Of a DNA stretch of 6,967 nucleotides, positions 1 through 5,837 are shown in pieces. Each line of letters opens with the position of its first letter. The stretch's first letter is position 1. Source of the stretch: JBJHBY01 sp050485745. GTDB lineage: Bacteria; Pseudomonadota; Gammaproteobacteria; Pseudomonadales; CAMLJR01. The notes under the pieces were generated by a model. The model searched no databases and was not told where the DNA came from. It worked only from the letters and a program-made list of their open reading frames with translations. The translations under genes were made by a program, and so were the position numbers. Where the stretch lies: NCBI GenBank assembly GCA_050485745.1, contig JBJHBY010000190.1, positions 1 through 6,967 of the forward strand, written 5' to 3'.

Positions 1-79
1 GCCTACGGCAGGTCTGTGCAGTGTGATGCCGGCGGGTGGGTTGGGTTAGCGGCAAAAGCCGCGTAACCCAGCCTACGGC
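1..79. repeat. REP-like dispersed palindromic repeat downstream of tesA
   Basis: The sequence shows an imperfect inverted repeat. TGGGTTA-GCGGC (42-53) faces GCCGC-g-TAACCCA (58-70) across an AAAA loop, giving a 12-bp stem with one bulged G at 63. The nine-base word GCCTACGGC occurs at 1-9 and again at 71-79, so the palindrome is bracketed by a direct repeat and the element may belong to a longer array to the left. The read-out GTAGGCTGGGTTA on the minus strand resembles a repeat family often seen between genes in bacterial genomes; that link is from memory. The tesA stop codon (TAG, 73-75 on the minus strand) lies inside the repeated word. The hairpin could protect or end the tesA transcript, but no T-run follows it. 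Confidence 0.6.
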
Positions 80-792
80 GCGGCGTGGTGGCTGTTGAGG
101 CCCAGGGCCTCGGCCAGGGTTGGCCAGAGGTTGTCGAGGATCACCGGCTGTGCCTCCGCGGTGGGATGGATGCCATCTTCCTGCATCAGCTCCGCGCGGG
201 TGGCGACGTTGTCCAGCAAAAAGGGCACCAGCAGGGCATCCGTGGCGGCCGCGGTGTCGATGAAACTCTGATGGAACTGTTCGGTGTAACTGCGGCCATA
301 GTTGGGTGGAATGTGCATGCCGGCGATCACCACCGTGGCGCCGCTTTCCCTGGCCATCTCCGCCATGCGCAGCAGGTTGTCGCGCAGCTGGCGGATGGGA
401 AATCCGCGCAGGCCGTCATTGCCGCCCAGCTCCACCAGCACCACGTCGGGCTGGTGCTGCTCCAGCAAGCGGGGCAGGCGGGCGAGCCCGCCGACGGTCG
501 TCTCTCCGCTGATGCTGGCGTTGACCACTCGCACCGGGGCCTCGTCCTGCGCCAGGCGCTGTTCCAGCAGTGCCACCCAGCCCTGATCATGGGGCATGCC
601 GTAGGCCGCGCTGAGGCTGTCACCCAGCACCAGCAGGGTGCGTTCGGCGGGTGCGAGGCCAAAAGCGGGCAGGCATGCGATAATCCAGGCACAGAACAGC
701 CAGCGTAAGCCATGAAGACAGCCCTGGCGGAACTGCTCACGATCCGGGGCAGGGGATGCACCGCTGGACAACGACAACTTCAACGCGACCAC
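73..792 (-). CDS. tesA: GDSL-type arylesterase / acyl-CoA thioesterase I / lysophospholipase L1 (TesA)
   Basis: TesA is a periplasmic SGNH hydrolase that cleaves acyl thioesters, lysophospholipids and aryl esters in E. coli. All four family blocks are visible in the 239-residue product: GDSLSAAYG with nucleophile Ser59, NASISGETT with oxyanion Gly96, GGND with Asn125, and DGIHP with Asp206 and His209 completing the triad. Block spacing matches E. coli TesA closely, including the QHQP, LVELGGNDGLRGF and LPRLLEQHQ regions. A hydrophobic stretch at about 31-46 followed by LAPA suggests a Sec signal peptide cleaved near Ala47-Ala49. The start is GTG at 792, with AAGG five bases upstream. It gives an unusually long N-region of about 30 residues, but I see no ATG, GTG or TTG between residue 8 and the hydrophobic core; TTG codons at residues 4, 6 and 8 are the only alternatives. 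The gene is divergent from ybbA, as in E. coli and Pseudomonas. Confidence 0.95.
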   Translation of the reverse strand: MVALKLSLSSGASPAPDREQFRQGCLHGLRWLFCAWIIACLPAFGLAPAERTLLVLGDSLSAAYGMPHDQGWVALLEQRLAQDEAPVRVVNASISGETTVGGLARLPRLLEQHQPDVVLVELGGNDGLRGFPIRQLRDNLLRMAEMARESGATVVIAGMHIPPNYGRSYTEQFHQSFIDTAAATDALLVPFLLDNVATRAELMQEDGIHPTAEAQPVILDNLWPTLAEALGLNSHHAAP

Positions 793-816
793 CTCAACCT
801 TGGACTCAACCTTGGA
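793..816. repeat. Perfect 12-bp tandem duplication between divergent tesA and ybbA
   Basis: CTCAACCTTGGA occurs twice in direct succession (793-804 and 805-816) with no mismatch. The unit is a multiple of three, so it keeps the ybbA frame open and places two in-frame TTG codons at 800 and 812 ahead of the ATG at 824. On the opposite strand it doubles the AAGG ribosome-binding word of tesA. Confidence 0.85.
798..801 (-). promoter_or_regulatory. Shine-Dalgarno supporting the tesA GTG start
   Basis: On the minus strand AAGG stands five bases (TTGAG) before the GTG codon at 792-790. The same AAGGTTGAG word recurs 12 bases further upstream because of a tandem duplication, so only the proximal copy is correctly placed. 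It supports the GTG start over the in-frame TTG codons that follow. Confidence 0.45.
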
Positions 817-823
817 AACCCCG

Positions 824-1528
824 ATGATTCAGGCGAAAAACCTGCGCAAGACCGTACCCAGTGCCGAGGGTACGCTCGACATCTTGAAAGGGATCGATAT
901 CGAAATCAAGGCAGGGGACAGCGTCGCCGTGACCGGGGCCTCGGGTTCGGGCAAGTCCACCCTGCTGGGTCTGCTGGCGGGGCTCGATACCCCCAGTGCC
1001 GGCGAGGTCTGGCTGGATGGGCGCGAACTCACCGCCATGACCGAGGACCAGCGCGCCGCCGTGCGCGCGAAGGTCGTGGGCTTTGTGTTCCAGTCCTTCC
1101 AGCTGTTGCCCAGCCTTACCGCCCTGGAGAACGTCATGTTGCCCCTGGAACTGGCCGGCCGCGACAATCCCAGGGAGGCAGCGCGGCAGTACCTCGACCG
1201 GGTCGGCCTCGGTGCCCGCGCCCGGCACTACCCACGCCAGCTCTCCGGGGGAGAGCAGCAGCGGGTGGCCATCGCACGGGCGTTTGCCGCGGAGCCCCGG
1301 GTGCTGTTTGCCGATGAGCCCACCGGTAATCTGGACAGCGCTACGGGGGAGCGCATCATCGAGCTGCTGTTCAGTCTTAATCGGGAAGCGGGCACCACCC
1401 TGGTGCTGGTCACCCATGAGCAGCGCCTGGCAGAGCGTTGTGCGCGCCAGCTGCAGCTGGAGGCCGGCGAGCTGATCGCCGATTCGGCGGAGCCATCGCC
1501 GCGGGCCGTTGAACGGGCGGTGGGCTGA
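824..1528 (+). CDS. ybbA: ABC transporter ATP-binding protein, LolD/MacB-like (YbbA)
   Basis: This is the cytoplasmic ATPase of an ABC system whose permease is the next gene. The 234-residue product has Walker A GASGSGKST (38-46), Q-loop Gln90 in GFVFQSFQ, the signature LSGGEQQR (140-147), Walker B VLFADE with Glu165 as catalytic base, D-loop NLD (169-171) and H-loop His198. The sequence follows E. coli and Pseudomonas YbbA along its whole length, including FADEPTGNLD and the LVLVTHE ending. The family belongs to the LolD/MacB group that powers extraction or mechanotransmission rather than classical import. The ATG at 824 has a weak GGA about seven bases upstream. A TTG at 800, without a visible Shine-Dalgarno, would add eight residues and cannot be excluded, since some homologues are a few residues longer. 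The stop TGA shares one base with the ybbP ATG (TGATG), implying translational coupling. Confidence 0.93.
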   Translation: MIQAKNLRKTVPSAEGTLDILKGIDIEIKAGDSVAVTGASGSGKSTLLGLLAGLDTPSAGEVWLDGRELTAMTEDQRAAVRAKVVGFVFQSFQLLPSLTALENVMLPLELAGRDNPREAARQYLDRVGLGARARHYPRQLSGGEQQRVAIARAFAAEPRVLFADEPTGNLDSATGERIIELLFSLNREAGTTLVLVTHEQRLAERCARQLQLEAGELIADSAEPSPRAVERAVG

Positions 1529-3996
1529 TGATGCTGATGGGGCGCTTGATGTGGCGCGACTGGCGCGGCGGTGAACTGGGTGTGCTCAGTGCGGCCCTGG
1601 TGATTGCCGTAGCGATCGTGGTGGGTATCGCAGCCTTTACCGATCGCCTGAATCGCAGCATCGTATCCGAGAGCCGGCACTTTCTGGCCGCGGATCGTGT
1701 CCTGCAGACCTCAGCACCGGTGCCCTCGAGCTGGCTGGAGCAGGCGGACCGCGCCGGTCTGTCCCGCGCGAAAGTGATCAACTTCCAATCCATGCTGCTG
1801 GCCGGCGACGCCATGGAGCTGGCTGCGGTGAAGGCGGTGTCCGATGGCTACCCACTGCGCGGCCAGGTGCAGGTGGCCGACGAGCCCTTCGGCATGGCCT
1901 ACCCGTGGGACGGCGTGCCGCGGCGCGGCGAGGTATGGCTGGATTCGCGTCTGCTACCCCTGCTGGACCTGGCAATGGGCGAGCAACTGCAGATCGGCGA
2001 TGCGCTGTTTACTGTGTCCCGGATTATCGTCTCCGAGCCTGATCGTGGCGCGACCTTCTACGGCTTCGGTCCGCGCGCACTGATCAACCTCGATGATCTA
2101 CCCGCCACCGGCGTGGTTCAGCCCGGCTCCCGGGTCGAGTACCGCTACCTGTTTGCCGGGCCGGATGCTCTGCTCGATGGTTTTCATGAATGGCTGCAGC
2201 CGCGCTTTGGCTCAGGACAACGCTGGCTTCAACTCGGTGACGCCGAACCCCGCATCGCCCAGGCGCTGGATCGTGCCGAGCGCTTCCTGCTGTTGGCGGG
2301 CGCACTCGGGGTGGCTCTGGCCGGCATTGCCATCGCCCTGGCGGCACGGCGCTACAGTGAACGCCACTTCGACTATGTGGCAATGATGAAGACCGTCGGC
2401 GCCGGCAGCCGCCAGGTGGCGGCGATCTACATCGGCGGGCTGTTGCTCACCGGCCTTCTGGCGACGCTGGTGGGGGCCGGCCTGGGTTACCTGATCCAGT
2501 TTTTTCTGGTCTCGGTACTGGCGGGTTACCTGCCCGAGGTTGCCGCGATCGGGCCACGCCCCTTTGCCATCGGTGCGGTGACCGCGCTGGTGTGTCTGCT
2601 GGCCTTTGCTCTGCCGCCGGTACTGCGCCTGATGCAGGTACCGCCCCTGCGTGTACTGCGCCGTGATATCGGTGTCGACGCGCGTCAGGGCCTGCACCTG
2701 CTGCTGGGCCTGGTGAGCATCGCTGGCCTGATGTGGTGGTATAGCGCCAGCTTGCTGCTGACCCTCGCGGTTCTGGCCGGTGCGGCACTGGCTGTGACCG
2801 TGATCGGCGGCCTTGCCTGGCTGCTGCTGCGCGGTGGCGCGGTAGGGATGCAGGCCAACAACCGCTGGCGCCTGGCGGCGGCTTCGCTGCGCCGCCACAG
2901 CCGTCAGAACGCCCTGCAGCTGGTGGTGTTCTCCCTGGCGATCATGTTGCTGCTGGTGCTGTTGCTGGTGCGTACCTCTCTTGTGGAAGAGTGGCAGACG
3001 CAGCTTCCCGAGGGTACGCCCAATCACTTCCTGCTGAACGTCGCGCCGGAACAGGTCGAGCCGGTGGATGCGCTGCTCGCCGAGCGGGGCATCGACAGTG
3101 CCGGACTCTACCCCATGGTGCGCGGGCGCCTAGTGGAGATCAATGGTGTACCGGTAAACCAGGCGGTGACCAAGGAGGAGGGGCGGCGCATGGCCGTGGA
3201 CCGCGAACTCAACCTGAGCTGGGCCGCGCGGCTGCCGGAGGACAACGTGCTCACTGCCGGTCGCTGGTGGGCAGCGGACAGCCGCGAGCCGGTGGTGTCG
3301 ATCGAATCCGAACTGGCCTATCGCCTTGACGTCGGCATGGACGACGAGCTGACCTTCCAGATTGGTGGCGACACACTGGTGACCCGGGTCAGCAGCATCC
3401 GCGAGCTGGACTGGGACACGATGCGCCCCAACTTCTTCATGATGATGCCGCCGGAGTTACTGCGCGACTATCCGGCCACGTTCATCACCAGCTTCTACCT
3501 GCCCGCGGAGCAAAAGCTGTTTCTCAACGAATTCCTGCGCAGCTTTCCCACTATCACTGTGCTGGAGATGGACGCCATCATCAACCAGGTGCGCAGCATC
3601 ATTGGCCAGGTCAGTGCCGCCATTGAACTGGTGCTGGGGCTGATCCTGATCTGCAGTCTGCTGGTGCTGATTGCCAGTGTCCGCGCCAGCCTCGATGAGC
3701 GCCTGCAGGAAACCGCGGTGCTGCGTGCCCTGGGGGCGCGCAGTCGACTGGTGATGGGCAGCCTGTGGCTGGAATTCAGCAGCCTGGGCGTGCTTGCCGG
3801 CGCCATCGCTGCAGCGGGTGCCGAGTTGTCGGTGTACTATTTCCAGACCGCGCAGCTGGAGATGCAGTACGTTCCGCATCCCTGGGTGTGGCTGGCTGGC
3901 CCCCTGTTTGGCGGCTTGCTGATTGGTGGCGTCGGTTACCTGGCCTGTCACCGGGTGGTGCGGGTCCCGCCGCTCGCTGCTCTGCGAGCCCTGTGA
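1528..3996 (+). CDS. ybbP: ABC transporter permease, FtsX-like, ten membrane segments (YbbP)
   Basis: This is an inner-membrane permease partner of YbbA. At 822 residues it is close to E. coli YbbP (about 800). Hydrophobic segments are visible near 18-38, 253-273, 300-335, 344-370, 391-407, 408-435, 463-485, 698-720, 750-775 and 788-808. Two FtsX-type domains can be recognised: helices 2-4 with the coupling region YVAMMKTVGAGSRQV, and helices 8-10 with LQETAVLRALGARSRLV, both typical of where FtsX/MacB permeases touch the ATPase. Large extracytoplasmic portions lie at about 40-250 and 486-697. The YbbA/YbbP family is thought to act on envelope substrates, and its usual pairing with tesA suggests lipids or lipid-linked molecules; the substrate is inference. 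The start is the ATG at 1528 overlapping the ybbA stop; a second ATG follows directly at 1531. I see no clear terminator after the gene. Confidence 0.93.
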   Translation: MMLMGRLMWRDWRGGELGVLSAALVIAVAIVVGIAAFTDRLNRSIVSESRHFLAADRVLQTSAPVPSSWLEQADRAGLSRAKVINFQSMLLAGDAMELAAVKAVSDGYPLRGQVQVADEPFGMAYPWDGVPRRGEVWLDSRLLPLLDLAMGEQLQIGDALFTVSRIIVSEPDRGATFYGFGPRALINLDDLPATGVVQPGSRVEYRYLFAGPDALLDGFHEWLQPRFGSGQRWLQLGDAEPRIAQALDRAERFLLLAGALGVALAGIAIALAARRYSERHFDYVAMMKTVGAGSRQVAAIYIGGLLLTGLLATLVGAGLGYLIQFFLVSVLAGYLPEVAAIGPRPFAIGAVTALVCLLAFALPPVLRLMQVPPLRVLRRDIGVDARQGLHLLLGLVSIAGLMWWYSASLLLTLAVLAGAALAVTVIGGLAWLLLRGGAVGMQANNRWRLAAASLRRHSRQNALQLVVFSLAIMLLLVLLLVRTSLVEEWQTQLPEGTPNHFLLNVAPEQVEPVDALLAERGIDSAGLYPMVRGRLVEINGVPVNQAVTKEEGRRMAVDRELNLSWAARLPEDNVLTAGRWWAADSREPVVSIESELAYRLDVGMDDELTFQIGGDTLVTRVSSIRELDWDTMRPNFFMMMPPELLRDYPATFITSFYLPAEQKLFLNEFLRSFPTITVLEMDAIINQVRSIIGQVSAAIELVLGLILICSLLVLIASVRASLDERLQETAVLRALGARSRLVMGSLWLEFSSLGVLAGAIAAAGAELSVYYFQTAQLEMQYVPHPWVWLAGPLFGGLLIGGVGYLACHRVVRVPPLAALRAL

Positions 3997-4002
3997 GGGA
4001 TT

Positions 4003-4029
4003 ATGCCCCTTTGCATGCCGGGTTGTTAA
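4003..4029 (+). CDS. Possible 8-codon leader mini-ORF after ybbP
   Basis: Overlapping the ybbP stop is the purine-rich word GAGGGA (3995-4000), followed two bases later by ATG. It would start the peptide MPLCMPGC, ending in TAA at 4027-4029. The next ATG (4032), starting the small ORF described separately, comes only two bases after that stop. This arrangement would allow termination-reinitiation coupling. The peptide resembles no leader I know; the spacing to the ATG is short and chance occurrence is quite possible. Confidence 0.2.
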   Translation: MPLCMPGC

Positions 4030-4031
4030 CG

Positions 4032-4259
4032 ATGCAGCAACGCGACCGCCTGTTTCTGGCCGTGACCTTTGCGGCCCTGATCGTGGGTGCCTTTTGCGTC
4101 AGTGTCCGGGCTCCGCAGGAAGCCGTGCCGCCGGCACCTGCGCCGGGTGGACCTGGTGCCGAACTTGAATCCCTCGGGGCTGCGGCATTCAGCTGCCCAG
4201 GCGCAGCTCGCGGCGTCGCTGACGCCGCTGTACGGCGGCCAGATACTGTCCGAGTTTGA
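4032..4259 (+). CDS. Doubtful small membrane-anchored protein of 75 residues
   Basis: I do not recognise this ORF. It would encode a short polar start (MQQRDR), one hydrophobic segment at about 7-24 rich in Leu, Ala, Val and Phe, then a Pro/Ala/Gly-rich tail. Cys23 is not in a proper lipobox. In favour: the first 34 codons or so have the G/C-rich third positions expected here, and it follows ybbP on the same strand with a 35-bp gap. Against: no Shine-Dalgarno directly precedes the ATG, the third-position G/C preference fades after about 4133, and the last 71 bases overlap the 3' end of the convergent PilZ gene, which is well supported. It may be a real small protein, the remnant of a longer one, or chance. 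Confidence 0.3.
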   Translation: MQQRDRLFLAVTFAALIVGAFCVSVRAPQEAVPPAPAPGGPGAELESLGAAAFSCPGAARGVADAAVRRPDTVRV

Positions 4260-4950
4260 CCCGGTGCGGTGCGTGGGCAATCTGCAGTGTGCCACCGGCC
4301 AGGGTATGCGGCACGGGTGCATGCATCAGCCGGAAGTTGCGCAGGTCGAGCTGGCACTCGATCAGGGTGCCGTCCGGTAGCTGAATCGTACAGTCTCCAT
4401 AGTGGCTGTGTTGCTCCAGCAGCCGGGTGACATCGCCGTCGATATCCAGTTTGACACCTTCGACGGACAGATTGACCGGGCGACAGGCCAGGGGTTGCCC
4501 GGATTCGAGGTTGATCTCCATGCTCAGGCCGGGTTCGCCATCCACGTAGACGCGATAGGCCTGGCGCGTGCCTGTGGTGGAAATACTGGCGGGCAGCTCC
4601 AGGCGGTAAACGGGACCGTCCCCACGCAGCTCCCGGCCCAACAGCCGGGAGACAAAATGCAGAGGCCGGTCACCATTGCGGCTGGTAACCTCGAGCAGGT
4701 CACCATTGCGCAGCTGCTCACTGCCTTCGACCGGGTAAAAATCATCGAAGATCAATTCGCCAAGGACGCTGTCGATCTGCAGCAACAGGCTCTGGAACTG
4801 CTGGTCAATGCGTGCGGCGCGGACATCGATAAAGGCGTGGCGTCGCTGCAACCAGTCCAGATGCTCGAAACGCAGGTCGCCGTTGGTCACGCCCGGCTCC
4901 TGAGGCAGGCGCAGGCGCCCCAGCAAACTCTTGAGGGATTGGGTAATCAT
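4189..4950 (-). CDS. YcgR-like flagellar brake / PilZ domain protein, cyclic-di-GMP effector
   Basis: The product (253 residues) has the two-domain plan of YcgR. A mostly beta N-terminal domain at about 48-115 contains LLLQIDSVLGELIFDDFYP and a gap-G-D-LLEVTSRNG block. A C-terminal PilZ domain starts near 127. The two cyclic-di-GMP binding motifs are intact: RQAYR (Arg129, Arg133) for RxxxR, and NLSVEG (160-165) for (D/N)xSxxG. The tail ends in a basic helix with QRRQRRR, like the closing helix of YcgR homologues, which argues that the 3' end is real. E. coli YcgR (244 residues) slows flagellar motors when bound to cyclic-di-GMP; no flagellar gene is visible here, so the target is unknown. 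I chose ATG at 4950 because the product begins just before the domain; an upstream in-frame TTG at 5016 would run almost into the next gene. The Shine-Dalgarno is weak. Confidence 0.85.
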   Translation of the reverse strand: MITQSLKSLLGRLRLPQEPGVTNGDLRFEHLDWLQRRHAFIDVRAARIDQQFQSLLLQIDSVLGELIFDDFYPVEGSEQLRNGDLLEVTSRNGDRPLHFVSRLLGRELRGDGPVYRLELPASISTTGTRQAYRVYVDGEPGLSMEINLESGQPLACRPVNLSVEGVKLDIDGDVTRLLEQHSHYGDCTIQLPDGTLIECQLDLRNFRLMHAPVPHTLAGGTLQIAHAPHRVKLGQYLAAVQRRQRRRELRLGS

Positions 4951-5030
4951 TGCTCTAGCATAACCGGAAGCCGGACCCCGCAACACATGGGCGGTTACAA
5001 TGCACACTCGTTGCAATGCTGGAGAAGAAC
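4951..5030. promoter_or_regulatory. Divergent spacer between the PilZ gene and the SDR gene
   Basis: The 80-bp spacer must carry the promoters for both genes unless they lie further in. For the plus strand, TACAAT at 4996-5001 matches five of six bases of a sigma-70 -10 box and would give a short leader, but the expected -35 position (about 4973-4978) has no TTGACA-like word. For the minus strand, TATGCT just upstream of the PilZ start is a weaker -10 candidate. No clear operator palindrome was seen. Confidence 0.25.
5021..5026 (+). promoter_or_regulatory. Ribosome-binding site fixing the SDR start
   Basis: GGAGAA lies so that GGAG ends six bases before the ATG at 5031. This picks 5031 over the in-frame ATG at 5016, which has no Shine-Dalgarno and would place the ribosome-binding word inside the coding sequence. 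Confidence 0.7.
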
Positions 5031-5816
5031 ATGGATCTGCTGCTTGAAGGCAAGGTGTTCATGGTGGCGGGGGCCAGTCGTGGTCTCGGCCTTGCGGTGG
5101 CGCGGGCGCTGTATGCCGAGGGCGCGACGGTAGCGCTTTCAAGCAGTGACGCGGCCGCCGTGGAGCGTGCGGCGGCGTCCTTCGAGGGGGCGCCGGCGCG
5201 GGTTTCACACCATCTCTGTGACGTGCGTGATCCGGCGCAGATTCTCGCCTGGCGCGAACAGGTGCTGGCGATACACGGCGGCATCGATGGTCTGGTGATC
5301 AATGCCGGAGGACCACCCCCGGGCGGTTTTGAAGACTTCGACGACGCCGCCTGGCAGGCCGGCTTCGAGCTGACCCTGATGAGCGCGGTGCGCCTGGTCA
5401 GGGCCGTGTTGCCGTCGATGCGCGAGCGCGGTGGTGGCGCCATCCTGGCAATGAGTTCGTCATCGGTGCGCGAGCCCATCGACCAGCTGTTGTTGTCCAA
5501 TGTGATGCGCTCCGGTGTCGCCAGCCTGGTCAAGAGCCTGTCCCGAACCCTGGCCGTGGACCAGATTCGCGTGAACAGCCTGGTGCCAGGCCTGATTGCG
5601 ACCGACCGCATCGAGGCCCTGGCCGGGGCCCAGGCCAGGCAGCGGGGCGTCTCAATCGAAGAGCAGAAGACGCAGATGCGTGCCGCCATTCCGATGGCGC
5701 GGCTGGGTCAGCCGGAGGAGTTCGGCCGCGCGGCGGCCTTTCTGCTGTCGCCGGCGGCGAGTTACATCACTGGCGCCACCCTGGTTATCGATGGTGGCGC
5801 CATGCGCAGCGTATAG
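5031..5816 (+). CDS. Atypical short-chain dehydrogenase/reductase (3-oxoacyl-ACP reductase-like) with altered catalytic residues
   Basis: The 261-residue product is a Rossmann-fold SDR of normal length. The N-terminal nucleotide-binding motif reads AGASRGLG (13-20), with Ala in place of the usual first Thr; CDV at 63-65 and NAGG (91-94) follow, and the C-terminal LVPGLIATDR and ITGATLVIDGG blocks are conserved. The active site is unusual. The Ser-rich strand MSSSS (141-145) is present, but where YxxxK is expected the protein reads SNVMR (156-160), so Tyr becomes Ser and Lys becomes Arg. I recall that a recognised 'BKR-like' SDR subgroup, with Pseudomonas and archaeal members, also departs from the standard catalytic tetrad, so this is probably a family trait and not a mutation. 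Substrate and even catalytic activity are unknown. The gene appears monocistronic: its own ribosome-binding site, a divergent neighbour upstream, and a terminator-like hairpin straight after the stop. Confidence 0.9.
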   Translation: MDLLLEGKVFMVAGASRGLGLAVARALYAEGATVALSSSDAAAVERAAASFEGAPARVSHHLCDVRDPAQILAWREQVLAIHGGIDGLVINAGGPPPGGFEDFDDAAWQAGFELTLMSAVRLVRAVLPSMRERGGGAILAMSSSSVREPIDQLLLSNVMRSGVASLVKSLSRTLAVDQIRVNSLVPGLIATDRIEALAGAQARQRGVSIEEQKTQMRAAIPMARLGQPEEFGRAAAFLLSPAASYITGATLVIDGGAMRSV

Positions 5817-5837
5817 ACCGGGGCAAGCAGCCCCGGT
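5817..5837. terminator. Shared hairpin between convergent SDR gene and folD
   Basis: ACCGGGGC (5817-5824) and GCCCCGGT (5830-5837) form a perfect 8-bp stem around the loop AAGCA. It begins at the base after the SDR stop (TAG, 5814-5816), and its last base is within the folD stop (TAA, minus strand 5839-5837). The placement suits a bidirectional terminator. Neither side has a proper T-run, so a Rho-independent role is plausible but not certain; it may simply protect 3' ends. Confidence 0.55.

Noticed and set aside
1..79. CRISPR-like array
   Set aside because: Only two copies of a nine-base word and one palindrome are present; there is no regular repeat-spacer pattern and no cas gene in the window.
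85..708. Long open frame on the plus strand opposite tesA
   Set aside because: It is antisense to a protein with all four SGNH blocks in place, and its His/Gln/Gly-rich translation has no recognisable domain. Long antisense frames are common in GC-rich coding DNA.
2212..3027. 271-codon minus-strand open frame inside ybbP
   Set aside because: Its translation is extremely rich in Gln, His and Arg, as expected from reading Leu/Ala-rich membrane helices backwards; ybbP is intact throughout.
4125..4137. GTGCC-GCC-GGCAC hairpin as a ybbP terminator
   Set aside because: The 5-bp stem has a 3-base loop and no T-run, and it lies within the small ORF; chance palindromes like this are frequent in GC-rich DNA.
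4402..5133. 243-codon plus-strand open frame opposite the PilZ gene
   Set aside because: It is the reverse of a gene with conserved PilZ motifs and also runs into the SDR gene in another frame; no domain or Shine-Dalgarno supports it.
4955..5689. Minus-strand open frame opposite the SDR gene
   Set aside because: Ser/Arg-rich translation, no start signal, and the opposite strand encodes a full SDR with a strong ribosome-binding site.
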